A stretch of 64,000 nt of DNA from Paracyclopina nana. Lineage: Eukaryota > Arthropoda > Copepoda > Cyclopoida > Cyclopettidae. The notes below the pieces were generated by a model. That model was not told where the DNA came from, did no database searches, and worked only from the letters and a program-made list of their open reading frames with translations. Of the stretch, positions 31,339 to 43,648 are shown one piece after another (position 1 is the first letter of the stretch; every line of letters starts with the position of its first letter). Location: positions 5,952,001-6,016,000 of the forward strand of contig JAGUCH010000005.1 of the NCBI GenBank assembly GCA_019096065.1. Direction: 5' to 3'. The position numbers and the translations under genes were made by a program.

Positions 31339-33380
31339 ATGGATAACTTGACCCCAATTGACCCGAATATCAACGCACTCGCGTTGGCTTTCAACATTGA
31401 CAAGGAGAGAATCAAAAATGTATATGAAGGTCGTGTGAAACACTGGACCTCGTTTTTTGATAGAGTAAGTTCAAAATTACATTTTTCGTTCATTTATTAA
31501 ATTATCTTTCAACTTAGTGGACATCATATGACACTGGCAATGAAGAAGAAGAGTATTCAGTCAATGATCCAAATGATTGGCTTGTCAAAGGCTCCGAAGA
31601 AGCCAAGAGTGATGATGATGATGTCGTTGATGACATTGAAGAAGATGACATTGAGGAAGATACGGATACTGTCAGTGAGTTGGAATTCAATCAGCTCAAA
31701 GAGGCCGTCAGATCGGTGCAAGACACGATCTTCATTCAAGCCGTTGAAAACTTGACTTGTCCAAGGTGCCAAAAGAAAACAGACTTTCTGTCTGACGAGG
31801 CCGCATGCACTGAGTGTGTGATTATCGACAGTGGCCATGAAAACTGTGAAGTTCCATCTTGTTCGATATGTCAACAAGTGGCTGAACTCATTCAAGAAAG
31901 ATTGGAGATTTCAAAGAAGATCATCGATGGTACATTACCTGTGAGTGAAGTTTCTTCAGAGAACGATACCAATCGATCATCCTCTGAAAGGACCTATGAC
32001 CAAGATGAGGATGATGAGTCTTCATTTTTTGAGCAGTCATGTCCAAGTCCAGCATATAAAATTCCATCAGATTTAAGCTCAAACGACTCAACAATCTCAG
32101 TGTTCAGCCACTTTGTGAAAAAGGATGAGGAACGAATCAGTGATGCTGGGTCAATCCAAGGCAACCTGTTTGCCAATCAAGATGAAGAGCTGGAGCCATT
32201 TGTCAATGACAAGCTTGAAAGCAATTCTTGCTTAAAGTGCAACAGAACAACGGATACGAATGTCTGTTCGATTTGCATCGACTGTGTGATCTCCGACAGT
32301 GGCCATGAAAACTGTGAAGTTCCGTTTTGTGCAACATGTAAACAATTGGCAGAACTCCTTCAAGAAACATTAGCGATTTCAAGGAAGATCAATGATGGCT
32401 CATCAGCTTCTAGCGAAGAATCTAGTAAAATAGAGCTTGAGCCTAATCCTGGCTATGACACATCTACAGTTGTTAATGAAGCCACAAGAATGCCGAAAAA
32501 ATCAAAAATTGATTTCGACGGTGATAACTCGTTTTCCTCATGCTTTTCTCAGCCTCCAGCTAAAAAAAGATTTGTTCTGCAGTCAAAGAAAAGATGTCCA
32601 TCCCAAAAATCATCAGAGTCCCTTTGTGAAAAATCAAAATCTGGCTATGACAGCAGCGTTAGTGATGGCTCCATTCAAGGGTGTTTGTTTACCAGCTCTG
32701 ATGAAGAAATCCTGCCTAAAATGTGTTACTCACCAAGACCCCTAAAGAGGAGCAAAAAAGTCAAGCAGACTTGGGCATCTTCCAGTCAAAGTGCCAAATG
32801 TCAAATTTGCTCATCAGAAATTACTTTTGAATCCAAACGAGGTGAATTGGATCTTTTTTGCAGTGATTGCTTGATTGCCGAGAGTGGCCATGCCGACTGT
32901 GAAAACATGTCGTGCTCAGTGTGCATTCAAATTGCGGAGATAATCAACGAAAGGCATCGAAACTCGTCATCAGCATACAGTAAACTATTTGAAAAGCCAC
33001 GACAAGAAAATAGCTGTGGCATAATGGATCAAAATTCGAATAACTTGACTAGTGAGCACAGCAGCATTGAAACTACAGAAAAGAGTGAAAACAACGAAAA
33101 CTGCCATAATTGTCAGGCTGACAAGCACAAAGCAACAGATGACAATTACTGTGATTTTTGCATGACAACTGCCAATACTGAGGAGAAAATGGAGACTTGT
33201 CTCAAAGTGCCAAAATTCAAAATGATGACACCTGTGAAGAAGCCAAAATTAAAGAGCCTTGTCAAAGAAGACAACAACATGTTATTCAGAGCTGCTGACT
33301 TTTCTGTTGTATCTAATAATTCAAGAGTTAATTGGGCGCCAACAAAGAAACGATTTTCTTTGTGCACAAAAACTAATTAA
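31339..33380 (+). CDS. uncharacterised protein with repeated Cys/His module, 662 aa
   Basis: Exon 1 is 31339-31464 (42 codons) and exon 2 is 31518-33380 (621 codons with stop); the 53 bp intron is GT-AG and phase 0. After an acidic stretch come three full copies of one module at residues about 123-160, 280-316 and 470-511: C-x2-C, 5-16 residues, C-x2-C, then SGH-x2-C-E, then C-x2-C, followed by an amphipathic (I/L)AE(I/L) helix. A fourth, incomplete copy sits at about 571-603. Linkers share a second repeat, GSIQG-x-LF-x3-DEE. The Cys/His pattern strongly suggests zinc binding, but the spacing does not match a zinc finger, RING, PHD or LIM that I know. Linkers are Ser-rich with basic patches, suggesting a nuclear or regulatory protein; function unknown. 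Confidence 0.8.
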
Positions 33381-34888
33381 AGCCTGACTTGAGACAACAC
33401 CTGTTATTTTTCCACCACCATCAGAAGAAGAGGAAGAAGGCCTAAATAAACTGAAAAGCTTAATTCCACCAGGGGAAAAAAAGCCTCCTTCTGCTTTGAA
33501 GTGGAATCTCAATATACTAAAAAAAAGTTGGTTTCTTAACAAGTTTTTGAAAGTTCACAACTACCTCTCTCCTCCAAGTTGATGAAAGACATAGGAAAAG
33601 GCAAATAGAAGTGACAAACAAATATGCTTAATAGAACTGCTTAATCTTGAATCCTTGCCAAGCAACTTTGCCTCATTGTTGTGTGTTACTTCTTCCTTGG
33701 ACTCTGGCCATTGTGTTTTGAGGCTCCTAAAGACTTTTACTTTGCACACAAGATAAAACCACTTGAGCTAAGCAAGCTGGCAGCAAACTTTTTTGGATGA
33801 TGAAGTCAAGGGTTGAGAGAGCATGCTGCAAAAGTTTTTCATTAAGACTTCAGGGCACAAAATTGTTGGCAATTATTGATGACAAAGCTAGAATGCAGCT
33901 CAATCCAGACATTTCACAATCATAAAAGTACTTGTAAATTGTCAGCTGCTTTTATAACTGGCGCCCATTTAAGTTAGACCTTCCTGTGCAGTAACATCTT
34001 TTTTGAAATAATTTCCTCGTAAAAAGCTGGACTTCTTTGCACACAATGTGAATTTTATTCACAGACTGTGGACTCTTTTAATTGCCATAAAAAAGTTTTT
34101 TAGCTTTTGCTCAATGTTCCAAATCCAGCTTGGATTTATTTTCTGGCTTTCGTTCTAAGCTGTACCATTGGGTTTGACCTTTCTTTAGCAATTAAGCCTT
34201 ATATGCAGATTGAGTATAGTGCTTCCCGTATGGAGGTAATTAATTACAATGCACTTGTTTTGGGGCCCGCCAAAAAGCCATCAGGACACATTGGTCAATG
34301 TCCAAACCACGAAAAAGAAAGGGAAATAAGCTTGATCAAGTCTAAAGGAATATTACTTTATTTGCTCCTTGTTTAATATATAAAACAAACATGTGAGTAG
34401 AAGATAAGTAAAAAGATGCGTTTGTTCGCTGCACAGTTGATTACGTAATTTTAACGTCTTTTTAAACAATATCTTTTCTTCTTCACAGTACATTAATTAT
34501 TATTACAACCGAGTATATGCGCTTTTTGTTTTCAGAAAATAACAATTTTTGTGGGGGCTTTTTTCTACAAAAAAGTCAGCAGCACTTTCAAATGTAATTA
34601 CGTTTTTCCCATATGGGATATATCTTAGGTGAATAAAAAGGGAAATGCTCTTTTGTACACATGATTATATAGTACGTATACAGTAAAGTAGGGAGATCCA
34701 TCTGCCAAAAAAGGGACAGATTTTTTGTTGTTGCTCCTTTTTATGTATGCATTTGTATCATATCATCAGTAGGGGGGGGGGGACCAATTGGTACACAGTG
34801 GATTTTTGCATTATTACTACCATGATGCTTCCCAAAATGACAGATCTCATGCAACCAGCCCAGTGTGCATTGGAAGAGCGTTTTTTTT
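33381..34888. other. 3' region and intergenic
   Basis: No gene seen. AATAAA at 33445 belongs to the Cys-module gene. A G-run (about 10 G) sits near 34770. A short plus-strand frame at 34107-34376 begins with a hydrophobic stretch but has no other support. Confidence 0.55.
33445..33450 (+). terminator. polyadenylation signal
   Basis: AATAAA 65 bases after the stop codon of the Cys-module gene, a normal distance for a short 3' UTR. Confidence 0.5.
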
Positions 34889-37800
34889 CTAATATCTGGA
34901 TGAAGAGACCACTGTGGTGTTGGTGCCATTGTTGTTGCCACTGGTGCTGTTCCTCTCGTTTTCTGAACTATTGTTCGAACCGTTGTTCGAATTGGAGCCA
35001 GGACCACCAAGCATGACATCAGACTCAGCATAATCTGTGTTCAAGTCGTCGTCATCGCGCCCATTCGTGCCCGCAACGCTTGGACATCGAAGGTTATCGG
35101 TGGTACACGAGGACCTCAGGCCCATTTCTCGTTCCTGCAACACACAGCAGACGGGATTAGCCTGTTGGCCTTCGTTCACAAGTATGCAAACGTATGGCTC
35201 GTTCTCATATTGCTTGAAGTTGGTTGAACGAAGCTGAGTGAGGTATTTTCACAGCTCATCGCTCATCAAACTACTTGCACAATTGACAACAAACTTTGTA
35301 GCGCTAACTATAAAACTACAAATATTTCATGAATTTTAACGTTATTATTAGTTAAGAAGTTGATTCAAATATGTTATAATAAAGGAAATTGTAACAGGAA
35401 AATTATTAAAGTAATTATTTTTGTAAATAATTTTGAGTTATCGACATAATATAGTAAAAGCTTCAAAAAGCCATTGAAAGTTGGCGCCATTTGTGTAAGA
35501 AGTTTAATGAGCAGGAAGGCTTCAGTAAACCTCGCTTTGCTTCATTCAACCAGCCATAAGCAATAAGAGAACGAGCCAATGAGAAGCGAACCAACAAAAA
35601 TAGGGCCAATAGTATGCTATTTGCTTTTGGCATAGCCAATTTCGACCAAATCCTACCTAAAGCTATCTTTGGAAAGTAAGCAGAAAAAACTGACCGTAAA
35701 GATTCCAATCATATTACATAGTATACCGTAATGTGATGCATATCCCTTGAGAGCGTGTTGTCTCTCGAGTGAATTCCGATCCCGCGGTTCGGGTGATTGG
35801 CTGGGGTTTGCGCAGCTGTCGCGAAGCTGGTTAAGTTCACGTCATACGTGGATGCCAGTAGGTTGTCTCTGCTCCAATGCTGAGTGATTTGGTCGACATC
35901 GTTACCACCCACTTGCAAATGATGGTGAGGGTGTGGCAGTGTCGCATAGTTGCCCGGCCCATGCCCGCCAGCCCCGCCCCCAACGCCGTTCTGGTTGACG
36001 CCATTTTGGAAGTAATTTCCTCCCCCATTTCCAATCAGAGCAGCTGTGTTGGCCAAACTGGAAGAGTTGCCATTCATATTGACCATAGATGGCTCTGTCT
36101 GCACGGAAACTGAGATGGATGGGATTTGACCCGTGTGCCCGGAATGGTGACCGGCCGCTGCGAAGCTGGAGAAAAATCCTCCGCCAGAGGGCGACAGATG
36201 GAAGCTTTCTTGGAGACGGCGCCTCATGTAGTTCTTTTCACACCGATAAATTACAAAGCTGAAAAAAGAAAGCATTCTAATTATTAGCTTTCACCTACTA
36301 GATTAGAAAGCAGCCCTGAAAACGAGCTATTTATTGAATTCTGATTTGACTCATCATTCCCTTGATATGCTGCTCCACACTATTGCAATCAACGCACGCA
36401 TCACTGACTTTTTGAGAGCCACTTTGGTCCCCATTCTGCACTCGAAAATGAATAATAACCTTCCTTCCCACCACCACCACCACGTGGAGAGATCAAAATA
36501 AACCCATTTATTTGACCACCATTGAGGGGGCAAAACAACAAGATGATGAGACTCTTCCGCCATGTTCGACAATGGACCATATGATGATCTTTGTCCTTTA
36601 CAAGGAAAAATCCCTTCCTATCTACAGCTGCAATTGATGCACAAATGTACTACTGTGTACGTATTTATATGCAAAAAATCACCATTATTATTGTAACGAA
36701 TGCACATTTTGCCCCATCAAAGCCTAGAAGTGAAAAGGCTCTCTAATTTTCTTTTAAAGTTGTGAAATCCTGTTTTTTGCCACAATTTATCCCCAGTGGG
36801 TAAGACAATTCCCTTTCATCTCTCTCTTTTAACATGCGAATTGCATCAGGGGCTGGCCCAATTCCTTTATGACAGATGGATGCACTCTTCTAATGACTCC
36901 ATAATTACCTCGATGTCTTGAGCAGCAGCTATTGCATTAGCAATAGTTTGGCCATGAGAAAAAGGGCTAATTAGACTTGACCTATTCACAATTTTTTGCT
37001 GTGTAAAGTGCCAAAGAATGGCTTCATTGATAATGCACGCGCAGAAATTGGCTTTCTCTTTTTGCTTTTGTAAACACATCAAGTTTGACAGCCAATTTTC
37101 GCGCGAATGAAATATTCAATTTTGTATGAGGTGAGTTGGTCAAAAGTGGGACACGTTCAACTAAGGCCAATTGGTGCATGTTGGCAAGGCCTGATGGTTT
37201 TTAAAGGCAAGTTGTTCTCCTGGGCTTTCTCTAGCTTGTGTCTGTGTCATTTTCAGCAGCATCTCCCTCCGCCATTGAATATCTCAAGCAGATATCCCAA
37301 GGGGGAGACAAAACACTATACGACACACGAGACCGACTTTTAAGACTATCTGAGGCTGCCATGGCCTCGGTAAGATGAACAGCCTCATAATTATCGTCCA
37401 GGGCCATAAAGAAATGTGAAGTGAAGTTTTAATTGTTGATGGTTTATGCAAATTGGGCCTCTGCTCATCATCTTGCCAAGTTTTCGTTTTTTGTAGTAGT
37501 TTTGGCCGTGGCATTTATGTATTTCACCTGACCAATAATGCTACAATGAAAGTATTTCTCCCCAATACATACTTTAGCACGCGCGTGTATAGTAGTTCTA
37601 CATTTTCGGATACATTATTGGGGGGTGTAATGGCTGTAATAGTCAGACTAGGACGTAATAATCGAGTTTTAATCAAACAGGTATTGACATGTATTTATAC
37701 GTGAGTACACTGCATGTTCTATTTGTGATGTATTTCACAGGTATTTGTATTTTATCTCCATTGTGGGCATTTCACTATTTTTTCAATTGCCACTTATGAC

Positions 37801-40462
37801 AAATTCCTCAATAATTAAAAAATAGTACATTAAAAAAAGGTAGATTACAAAATACAGTACTTTTAACTCAAAATAAATGTATTGAGATGTATTTTAGATA
37901 CTTGAGGCTCCACTTTTCAATTTCATGCCACTAATTGAGCTGTCGAACTCATAGTTATACTATTGTGGTGCAGAATGAAGGCATTTATGGCTGGGTAACA
38001 GAACTTTCCCAAGAAGAAAGAAATACATACGTACACACATGCCTTCGCTTAAACAAAAGGCTACGTACGTGAGCAGTTCTATGACTACTTTATCTTTATT
38101 ATACATCGAGCGGCAGCTCTTGTGCAGTATTCGTCATGCCCTTTTACCACTTGAACTACTGGGCTAAATGGCCAACGAGAGACTTGTTACACTACCACCA
38201 ACAGAACAGCAAATATACTACAAGGGGGGCTAGGAATAATGCATGCAAAAAGGTTGAAATGTTGACACACAACTTCTGCATTGCTGAAATAATAACGACA
38301 TTATTATTGGTAGTAAACAAAGCTACGACCCAAAGTGCTTTCTCCCTTTCTTTACATATTTACTGAGCCCCCTTTTATTCTATTTATTATTAAAGCTTTT
38401 CGGCTTTGTTCGCGCCTTTTAGATGTCTCCAGCTCGACTCCAACAACAAAAACACTTGCCATAGTATAATGTAATGATAGTGGGTAAAAGTAGGATTTTT
38501 GGCATAATTAGTTTCGTTTCGTGAGCATGACGTCGCGTCCCAAGGGAGCAGATTAAAAAGAGGTTTCAATTATTTTTTGCCACAAATAATAGGGCTTTTG
38601 CACAACGAAAAAAATGGATCGATAAAAGAGTCACAAAACTTGAGCTCTTGCTAATTTCCCAACTTTTATTTCTGTTGCTCGGCTATATTTAGCAAATAAT
38701 AAATCAATACAAACATAATTAAGAGAAAGCAAATCAGTGGGAAAAAATATAGTATGTCTTCTTTAAATTAATGAATACACTCTAAATTACAATTGTATTC
38801 AGTGTTTATGTTACTTAGTGGTGTGAAGAGCACAATAGATTTATTGACGGGCTATATGTCAAATCTGAAGGAAAGCAATGAATATTGCTGTTCCTTTATG
38901 TCACTTTTTGACCCTCTCCAACTTAGCTCCTGCTGTGAAAACTGGCATTTTTCTCAGAAGATCTGGTCTTCACTTCAAGTTTGACATGGAGAGCTTATAC
39001 CAGAATAAGAGGAAAATAATGCAGCTTTTGAACAGAGCAAAAAACTTTTTGCAGCCTCTATATTTAAAGAGGATTTCTGCACGAATAATGTAAGCTAAAG
39101 CAAAAAAAAGTACACGGCTTTTTATGGTAAAAGCAACTGGTAACACTTTTTACAACAATTTTCGCTGAGTAATTGGTTATAATCCTTGGTATACCAATGT
39201 ACCTTCACCCCTACACAGGTAAAACGTACCTTTGTTGTCTAACTGGATATACAATATGAGCATAAAAAAGCCCCAGGTGTATTGATCAAACTCGAGCAAT
39301 TTTTAGTACAAAGGCAAAAAAATCGTGTCTGTCTTCCTTTTCCCCTCAAAAAAGTATTAAGTTACCAACAGATGACAGTGAGGCTCAAAAAGAATTGATA
39401 TTATCCGTGACATATCTATCTTGGGCAAGGCAGAGAGAATTGCCAATTTCGCCATGCCACCGTGCAAAATATTCAGCACATCAAAAATCAAATCCGCCTC
39501 CATTCTACGAGCTCTTCTCACTCTTTTAGATTGAGAGATCGAGAAAGTAGCTCCATTTTGCCAATTGCCACTTCTACAAAATAAAGGTTGGAATAATTTG
39601 CACGTAACATGCCAAAACCAAAACTTGCGCAGACTTGGCAAATCAACCCCGCTAAAAGAATTGATGCCCTATAAGTGGTGAAAATATGCCAAATTGTCTG
39701 CAAAAAGTCAATTTGCATGACTAGCCCAAATGGCCTCTCCAAGAAATGCTAGTTTTTGCATACTTCGAAATTATGCCTCCTTGCCATGCTCTGGCTGCGT
39801 TCACCTGTTAAATATGCATCGAATTTGAAAAGAAAGATCGAATGACAAAAAGTTTTTTAATTGTATTTTTGGAAAGAACAAAAAACTGCCCAGTGTAGTG
39901 AAAGGGTGGTAGTTTTAGCAAGCATAAAGTCAAGCTTCGGAGAAATCTTAAGTGCGAGAGAAATACGAGGGAGTAAACGGCTAGAATGCTCAATTCACAC
40001 GCCATTACAAAAGTTTTATCTGCTTTCACCCAGAAAACAAAGGCCATTGAGCAACTTTCTGGATGACAAATCAACTGTTATTCATGGCCTTCAGAGGCCA
40101 CTGACAGCACATGTATTATTTCCCCTAATTATCCACACAATATCTCACCTGATGAAGGCCAGAATAATGAGAACCAAAAAAGTGGCAGCGAGGATGATTT
40201 CCGTTTTTTCGTCGAGGCCGCGGCCTCCGAAGCCTCCGAGGGCCTCGAGGCCGGTGAGATCGTCCGGAGGTCCGAGGCCATTGTCAGCCCGATCATCCCT
40301 GCTGAGCATGGCCTCTCCGGACAAGTCCGACTCGGTTTGGAGGGCCTCGAGGCTGTTGAAGCACTTGTAGATGATTCTGCGGCTGCCGTGGAGGCCGTTG
40401 CAGATGCAAGTCACTCCCACCCCATAAGGGTAGCAAATGGAGAGGCTATTGCTCTTGGCCAT
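34889..40462 (-). CDS. single-pass membrane protein, TM and cytoplasmic tail exons (partial)
   Basis: Three minus-strand exons: one ending at 40149 with an ATCAG|GTGAG donor, then 36258-35727 and 35134-34889 (stop). The codon split at the first junction resolves to Ser and gives a continuous helix ending LAFI-S-FVIYRC, followed by a basic stop-transfer segment KNYMRRRLQE. That continuity across a 3.9 kb intron is the main evidence. Before the helix lies a short ectodomain with Cys residues and a Gly/Leu-rich stalk. The tail of about 265 residues is rich in Ser, Gly, Asn and His (SISVSVQTEPSMVN, DNLLASTYDVNLTS) and ends NTTVVSSSRY. The start at 40462 is the first ATG of the frame only; real upstream exons with the ectodomain are expected and not found. 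It looks like a neuronal adhesion or receptor type protein; family not recognised. Confidence 0.6.
35196..35577. mobile_element. MITE, GTTCTCATAT family, in the last intron
   Basis: 382 bases with terminal inverted repeats of about 40 bases: left GGCTCGTTCTCATATTGCTT, right the complement of GGCTCGTTCTCTTATTGCTT, both continuing through GGTTGAA-GAAGC words. It occupies about two-thirds of the 592 bp intron 35135-35726 of the membrane-protein gene. Confidence 0.8.
36259..40148. other. 3.9 kb intron of the membrane-protein gene
   Basis: AT-rich, no coding exon called. A minus-strand open frame at 39357-39591 sits behind an acceptor and could in principle be an alternative 3' exon, but it has no protein features. 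A (CCA)n-like run lies near 36470. Confidence 0.45.
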
Positions 40463-42328
40463 GCTGACTACCTCATTTTTCCAGTGGTATTTTCTGTATC
40501 CTGCTGTATTCCTTCTGTATTCTGTGTACTTCTCTGTATTCAGCTAAATGTATCCAGATTGGATATGTGATATGCTGTTGATCTACTCAAGCCAAGCACT
40601 CCTTAATGAGGATGATGAGAATGTTGACATTAGGAGAAAAGATCAAACCCCTTTTCACCCCTTTCATCCCCCTTGGCAATGTTGGACCGGAACTCGCTTA
40701 TTGGGTCATGCAAACACAAGTACGGTACTTAGAGCCTAATTGCGATTTTTCTGCTGCACCTTCACTGTGCTATACGCAACGCTAGACTAAAGAAGACCTT
40801 TCAGAACTTGCTCAGCTACTTTCTCAGTGTAAGGGCGAACGAACGCGCGAATCGCCGTCGAGGAAAGTTTTGAAAGTCGCGAGGCTTTCACCTTTTTCCC
40901 CGCGCGATCCTGCATATTTTTCATGTCAAAACAGCCAAACTGAGACTGGCTCTGATTAAGCTCGTAAAACGCTGAAAACTTAATATCAATGCATTTTTGC
41001 TAACTACACAACTGGCAAAAAATTAGAAATACTATTACACCTTTGAAGGTTGGGAAAGCCCCAGTTTTGCGTAATGTGCTAATGAATAAAAAATTAACTT
41101 AATAATGGGCATAAAATATACCTGATTTGCTTAAGCTAAAAAAAAGAGAAAGCCCTGTGAAAATGCATGTTTCGATTTTTTTCATGCTTAGCAGGAAAAA
41201 AGGGATGTTTCCCGACCTTTCACGTCTGGGCTTTTTACGGCCTTTTGTTAAAGGCCACACCACAACAAATGATTTGACCTCAAAACTTCCTCATTCTAGA
41301 TGATGATCAGTATGCTTTTTTCTCAAGCTTGCCTAGTTTTGGAAGGAGAAAAAAAGTGCAACAGCAAAGACATGTGTGTCATAGAGTGATCACGGCCTTT
41401 TTATGAGACGACATGCCATGTTTCAGTTCTAGTTCCCAGTTTTGGGATGCAAAAAGGAAATTGATTCCGGAAAGGACTCTTTTTTTTTCTCCTCCCACAT
41501 AATGGCCAACTTCTCCTATATATACGCACACACAGATGGCTTTTCTAATTTGATTGTGATGGGTGGGAATGAAGAAGGTTGTCAAAACGTCCATCTATTG
41601 AGCTCAATTCGTGAATTAGGCCAATTTTCCTACATGTAGATCGAGGATCATTGCTGCTATATGCTCAAAAGGCAAACATGGTATCATAAAGTGACCCTAG
41701 TATAGATACTTAGAATGCTATACATTTTCTGACCCTCTTGGGCTTGCATTTTGGTGAGCTCTATTATTCATGGCCTGCATATGTGAAAAAGTGAAAGCAG
41801 AGCCCTTGGGTGTTCAAAATTAAACATAAATATTTTCTATTAAGCTCAGTCCCCAAAATGAAGGCTCTAAGCTGATTGAAAGTTTAAATATTTATCATAA
41901 TGGCACACTAGTGACCTCTTGCGGTGAAAATTCAGGACCGCAGAGCGATAGAGTATCCAATCTATTTTATACTATTTGTCGTAAACGTCAATCAATTGCA
42001 CTGCGAAAAGTGAAAGCATTATTATTACTGTTGTAGCTTTGATCTGGTGTTTTTTTTCATCGGGTTTTATTTTAACATGAGCATAAATGAAAGAAAAGCC
42101 ATTATTTGCTATGTGGTGGTGGTGAAAGTAAAGGGAGGTTTCTTTTGAATAGGGATTTGGACAACTTGGCTCTTTGCTGTGTCAACACCCAAAAATTGGA
42201 ACCTGAAAGCAACTAAAGTACATATAACGAGTAAAAAGGCGTCACACTTTTTATGAACACACGTATACCAAGTGAAAATTGCTCCTTTTCCACTCTTCCA
42301 TTAAAGCATGAAACAGCAAAATGTGAAT
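40463..42328. other. unassigned, upstream of membrane-protein exons
   Basis: Begins with a TGTATTC/TGTATCC simple repeat at about 40495-40555. Upstream exons of the membrane protein might lie here or beyond the retrotransposon, but none is recognisable. A GC-rich patch at 40840-40910 is not explained. Confidence 0.45.
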
Positions 42329-42573
42329 TGTAGTAGGTCGAGATATACTACTGTGACTTATCAAGCCACTACTCGTATCTAGGCTACGTCAAGCGGGGAC
42401 GGGCCTGGAGGCTAGCAGAGGTCAGTCTTTGGGCCGCAGACAACACGTGTCAATGCGGTGAATTTATTTCCTTTACTGATGATCACACTATACTACTCGT
42501 TATACTACCGCGCGCCCGAGGCGAGCGCGCGCAGCGAGCGGTCGACCCGTAGGCCGACACACTCCCTGCTACA
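42329..42573 (-). repeat. 3' LTR
   Basis: 245 bases, TGTAGTAGG...CCTGCTACA, identical by eye to the copy at 51330-51574. In the element's orientation it is the downstream LTR. It is preceded on that strand by only a short purine stretch (GTGGGGTGA) that may act as polypurine tract. Confidence 0.95.
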
Positions 42574-42591
42574 TCACCCCACGCTAGAAGG

Positions 42592-43263
42592 TTACTGTGT
42601 CCCCGCAGTGACGGATTGAGTCAGGTCTAGCAGGGAGCCTCGAGGGGGACCCTCCATGGCGGGAGCGCTGGGCTGGGTCCCATTCGCGTCAACCATGCGT
42701 GCCTGGGGAAGGGTCTGCTGAAGGACCCCGTATAGATCCGTGTATTGCTGGTGAATCGTACGGATCTGGGCTTGGAGGTCCTGATATGCTTGGGTCTCCT
42801 TGTCGGGCCGCGTCCACCGGCGGAGAGCCTTGAGGGGCGATGTCGACTTGTCTGGAGCATCCAAAGGGTCTTTCTCTCCCGTTTCCGAACCATCTTGCAC
42901 AGTGAAGTCACTGAGCTCGGTGGCCGCTCGTTCTCGGTGGTCTCGCTTCCAGCGAGGTCGGCGCCGGAAATCCGGGTGGCCATCATCCTCATCGTCGTCG
43001 CCAGGGAACAAGGGTCCGTCGTTACCCAGGTTGGCTACCATGCGCCAGGGGAGTTCGACAGCCATGAAGGCAGTGTGCCACAGGCCATACATCAACCACC
43101 ACCCCAGTCCCCGGCGGCGATACAGGATAATCATACGGATGATAGAGCCTAGGATGATCTTGATGAGGCCCAGGATCACCAAACCTCCGGTCATGTAGCT
43201 CCAGTATTTCCCCACGGTCGAAAAGAAGGGGATGAGGGCGTTGCCCACCTGGTCAACCATCAT
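42592..43263 (-). pseudogene. env-like glycoprotein, transmembrane anchor and long tail
   Basis: Third register of the same gene. It has a hydrophobic anchor (GGLVILGLIKIILGSIIRM), then a cytoplasmic tail of more than 150 residues with acidic (GDDDEDDG), basic and coiled-coil-like parts (QAQIRTIHQQYTDLY). The stop lies only 18 bases before the 3' LTR. A single anchor near the C-terminus supports a type I membrane glycoprotein. Confidence 0.7.
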
Positions 43264-43648
43264 GTCGATGTCGTCCTCGGACCAGAGGGTGGTGGCCCCC
43301 GATCCGCGTGCGGTTGTTCCTCAGGACGTTGGACGTCAGAGTGGTGACCACGGCCTCGCGCGCGTGGTACAGCTGCAGGTAGAGGGCGTGCTCGGCCTGC
43401 TGCTGGGCGGAGTAGATACCGCCTCCTAGGCCCCGACCGATCTCGTAGGGGCGTCCATGTTGTCGATCGGAGGTGGGGTCCAATTGCGATGGCGGCGTGC
43501 AGGAGTGGATGCTAGGAGTAGCACACATCCAGTGTCCCTGGATCCTCCACTTCACAGGCGTGATGGCGTCGCAGGGTATGATGCTGGGCCGGTCCACCAA
43601 GATGAAGGAGAGGGGATCCGCGAACCGGGAGTGGTTCCCGACCAACAC
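43253..43648 (-). pseudogene. env-like glycoprotein, middle part in a second register
   Basis: The ectodomain continues here (paired Cys region CATPSIHSC, then a helical stretch YSAQQQAEHALYLQLY). A further register change lies somewhere between about 43300 and 43260, after which this frame ends. Confidence 0.65.

Noticed and set aside
34107-34376. 89-codon frame with a signal-peptide-like start
   Set aside because: Only the first 25 residues look protein-like; nothing else supports a gene.
39357-39591. Alternative 3' exon for the membrane protein
   Set aside because: It could splice in phase to the TM exon, but the exon at 36258 continues the helix and supplies a basic stop-transfer and tail, so it is far better.
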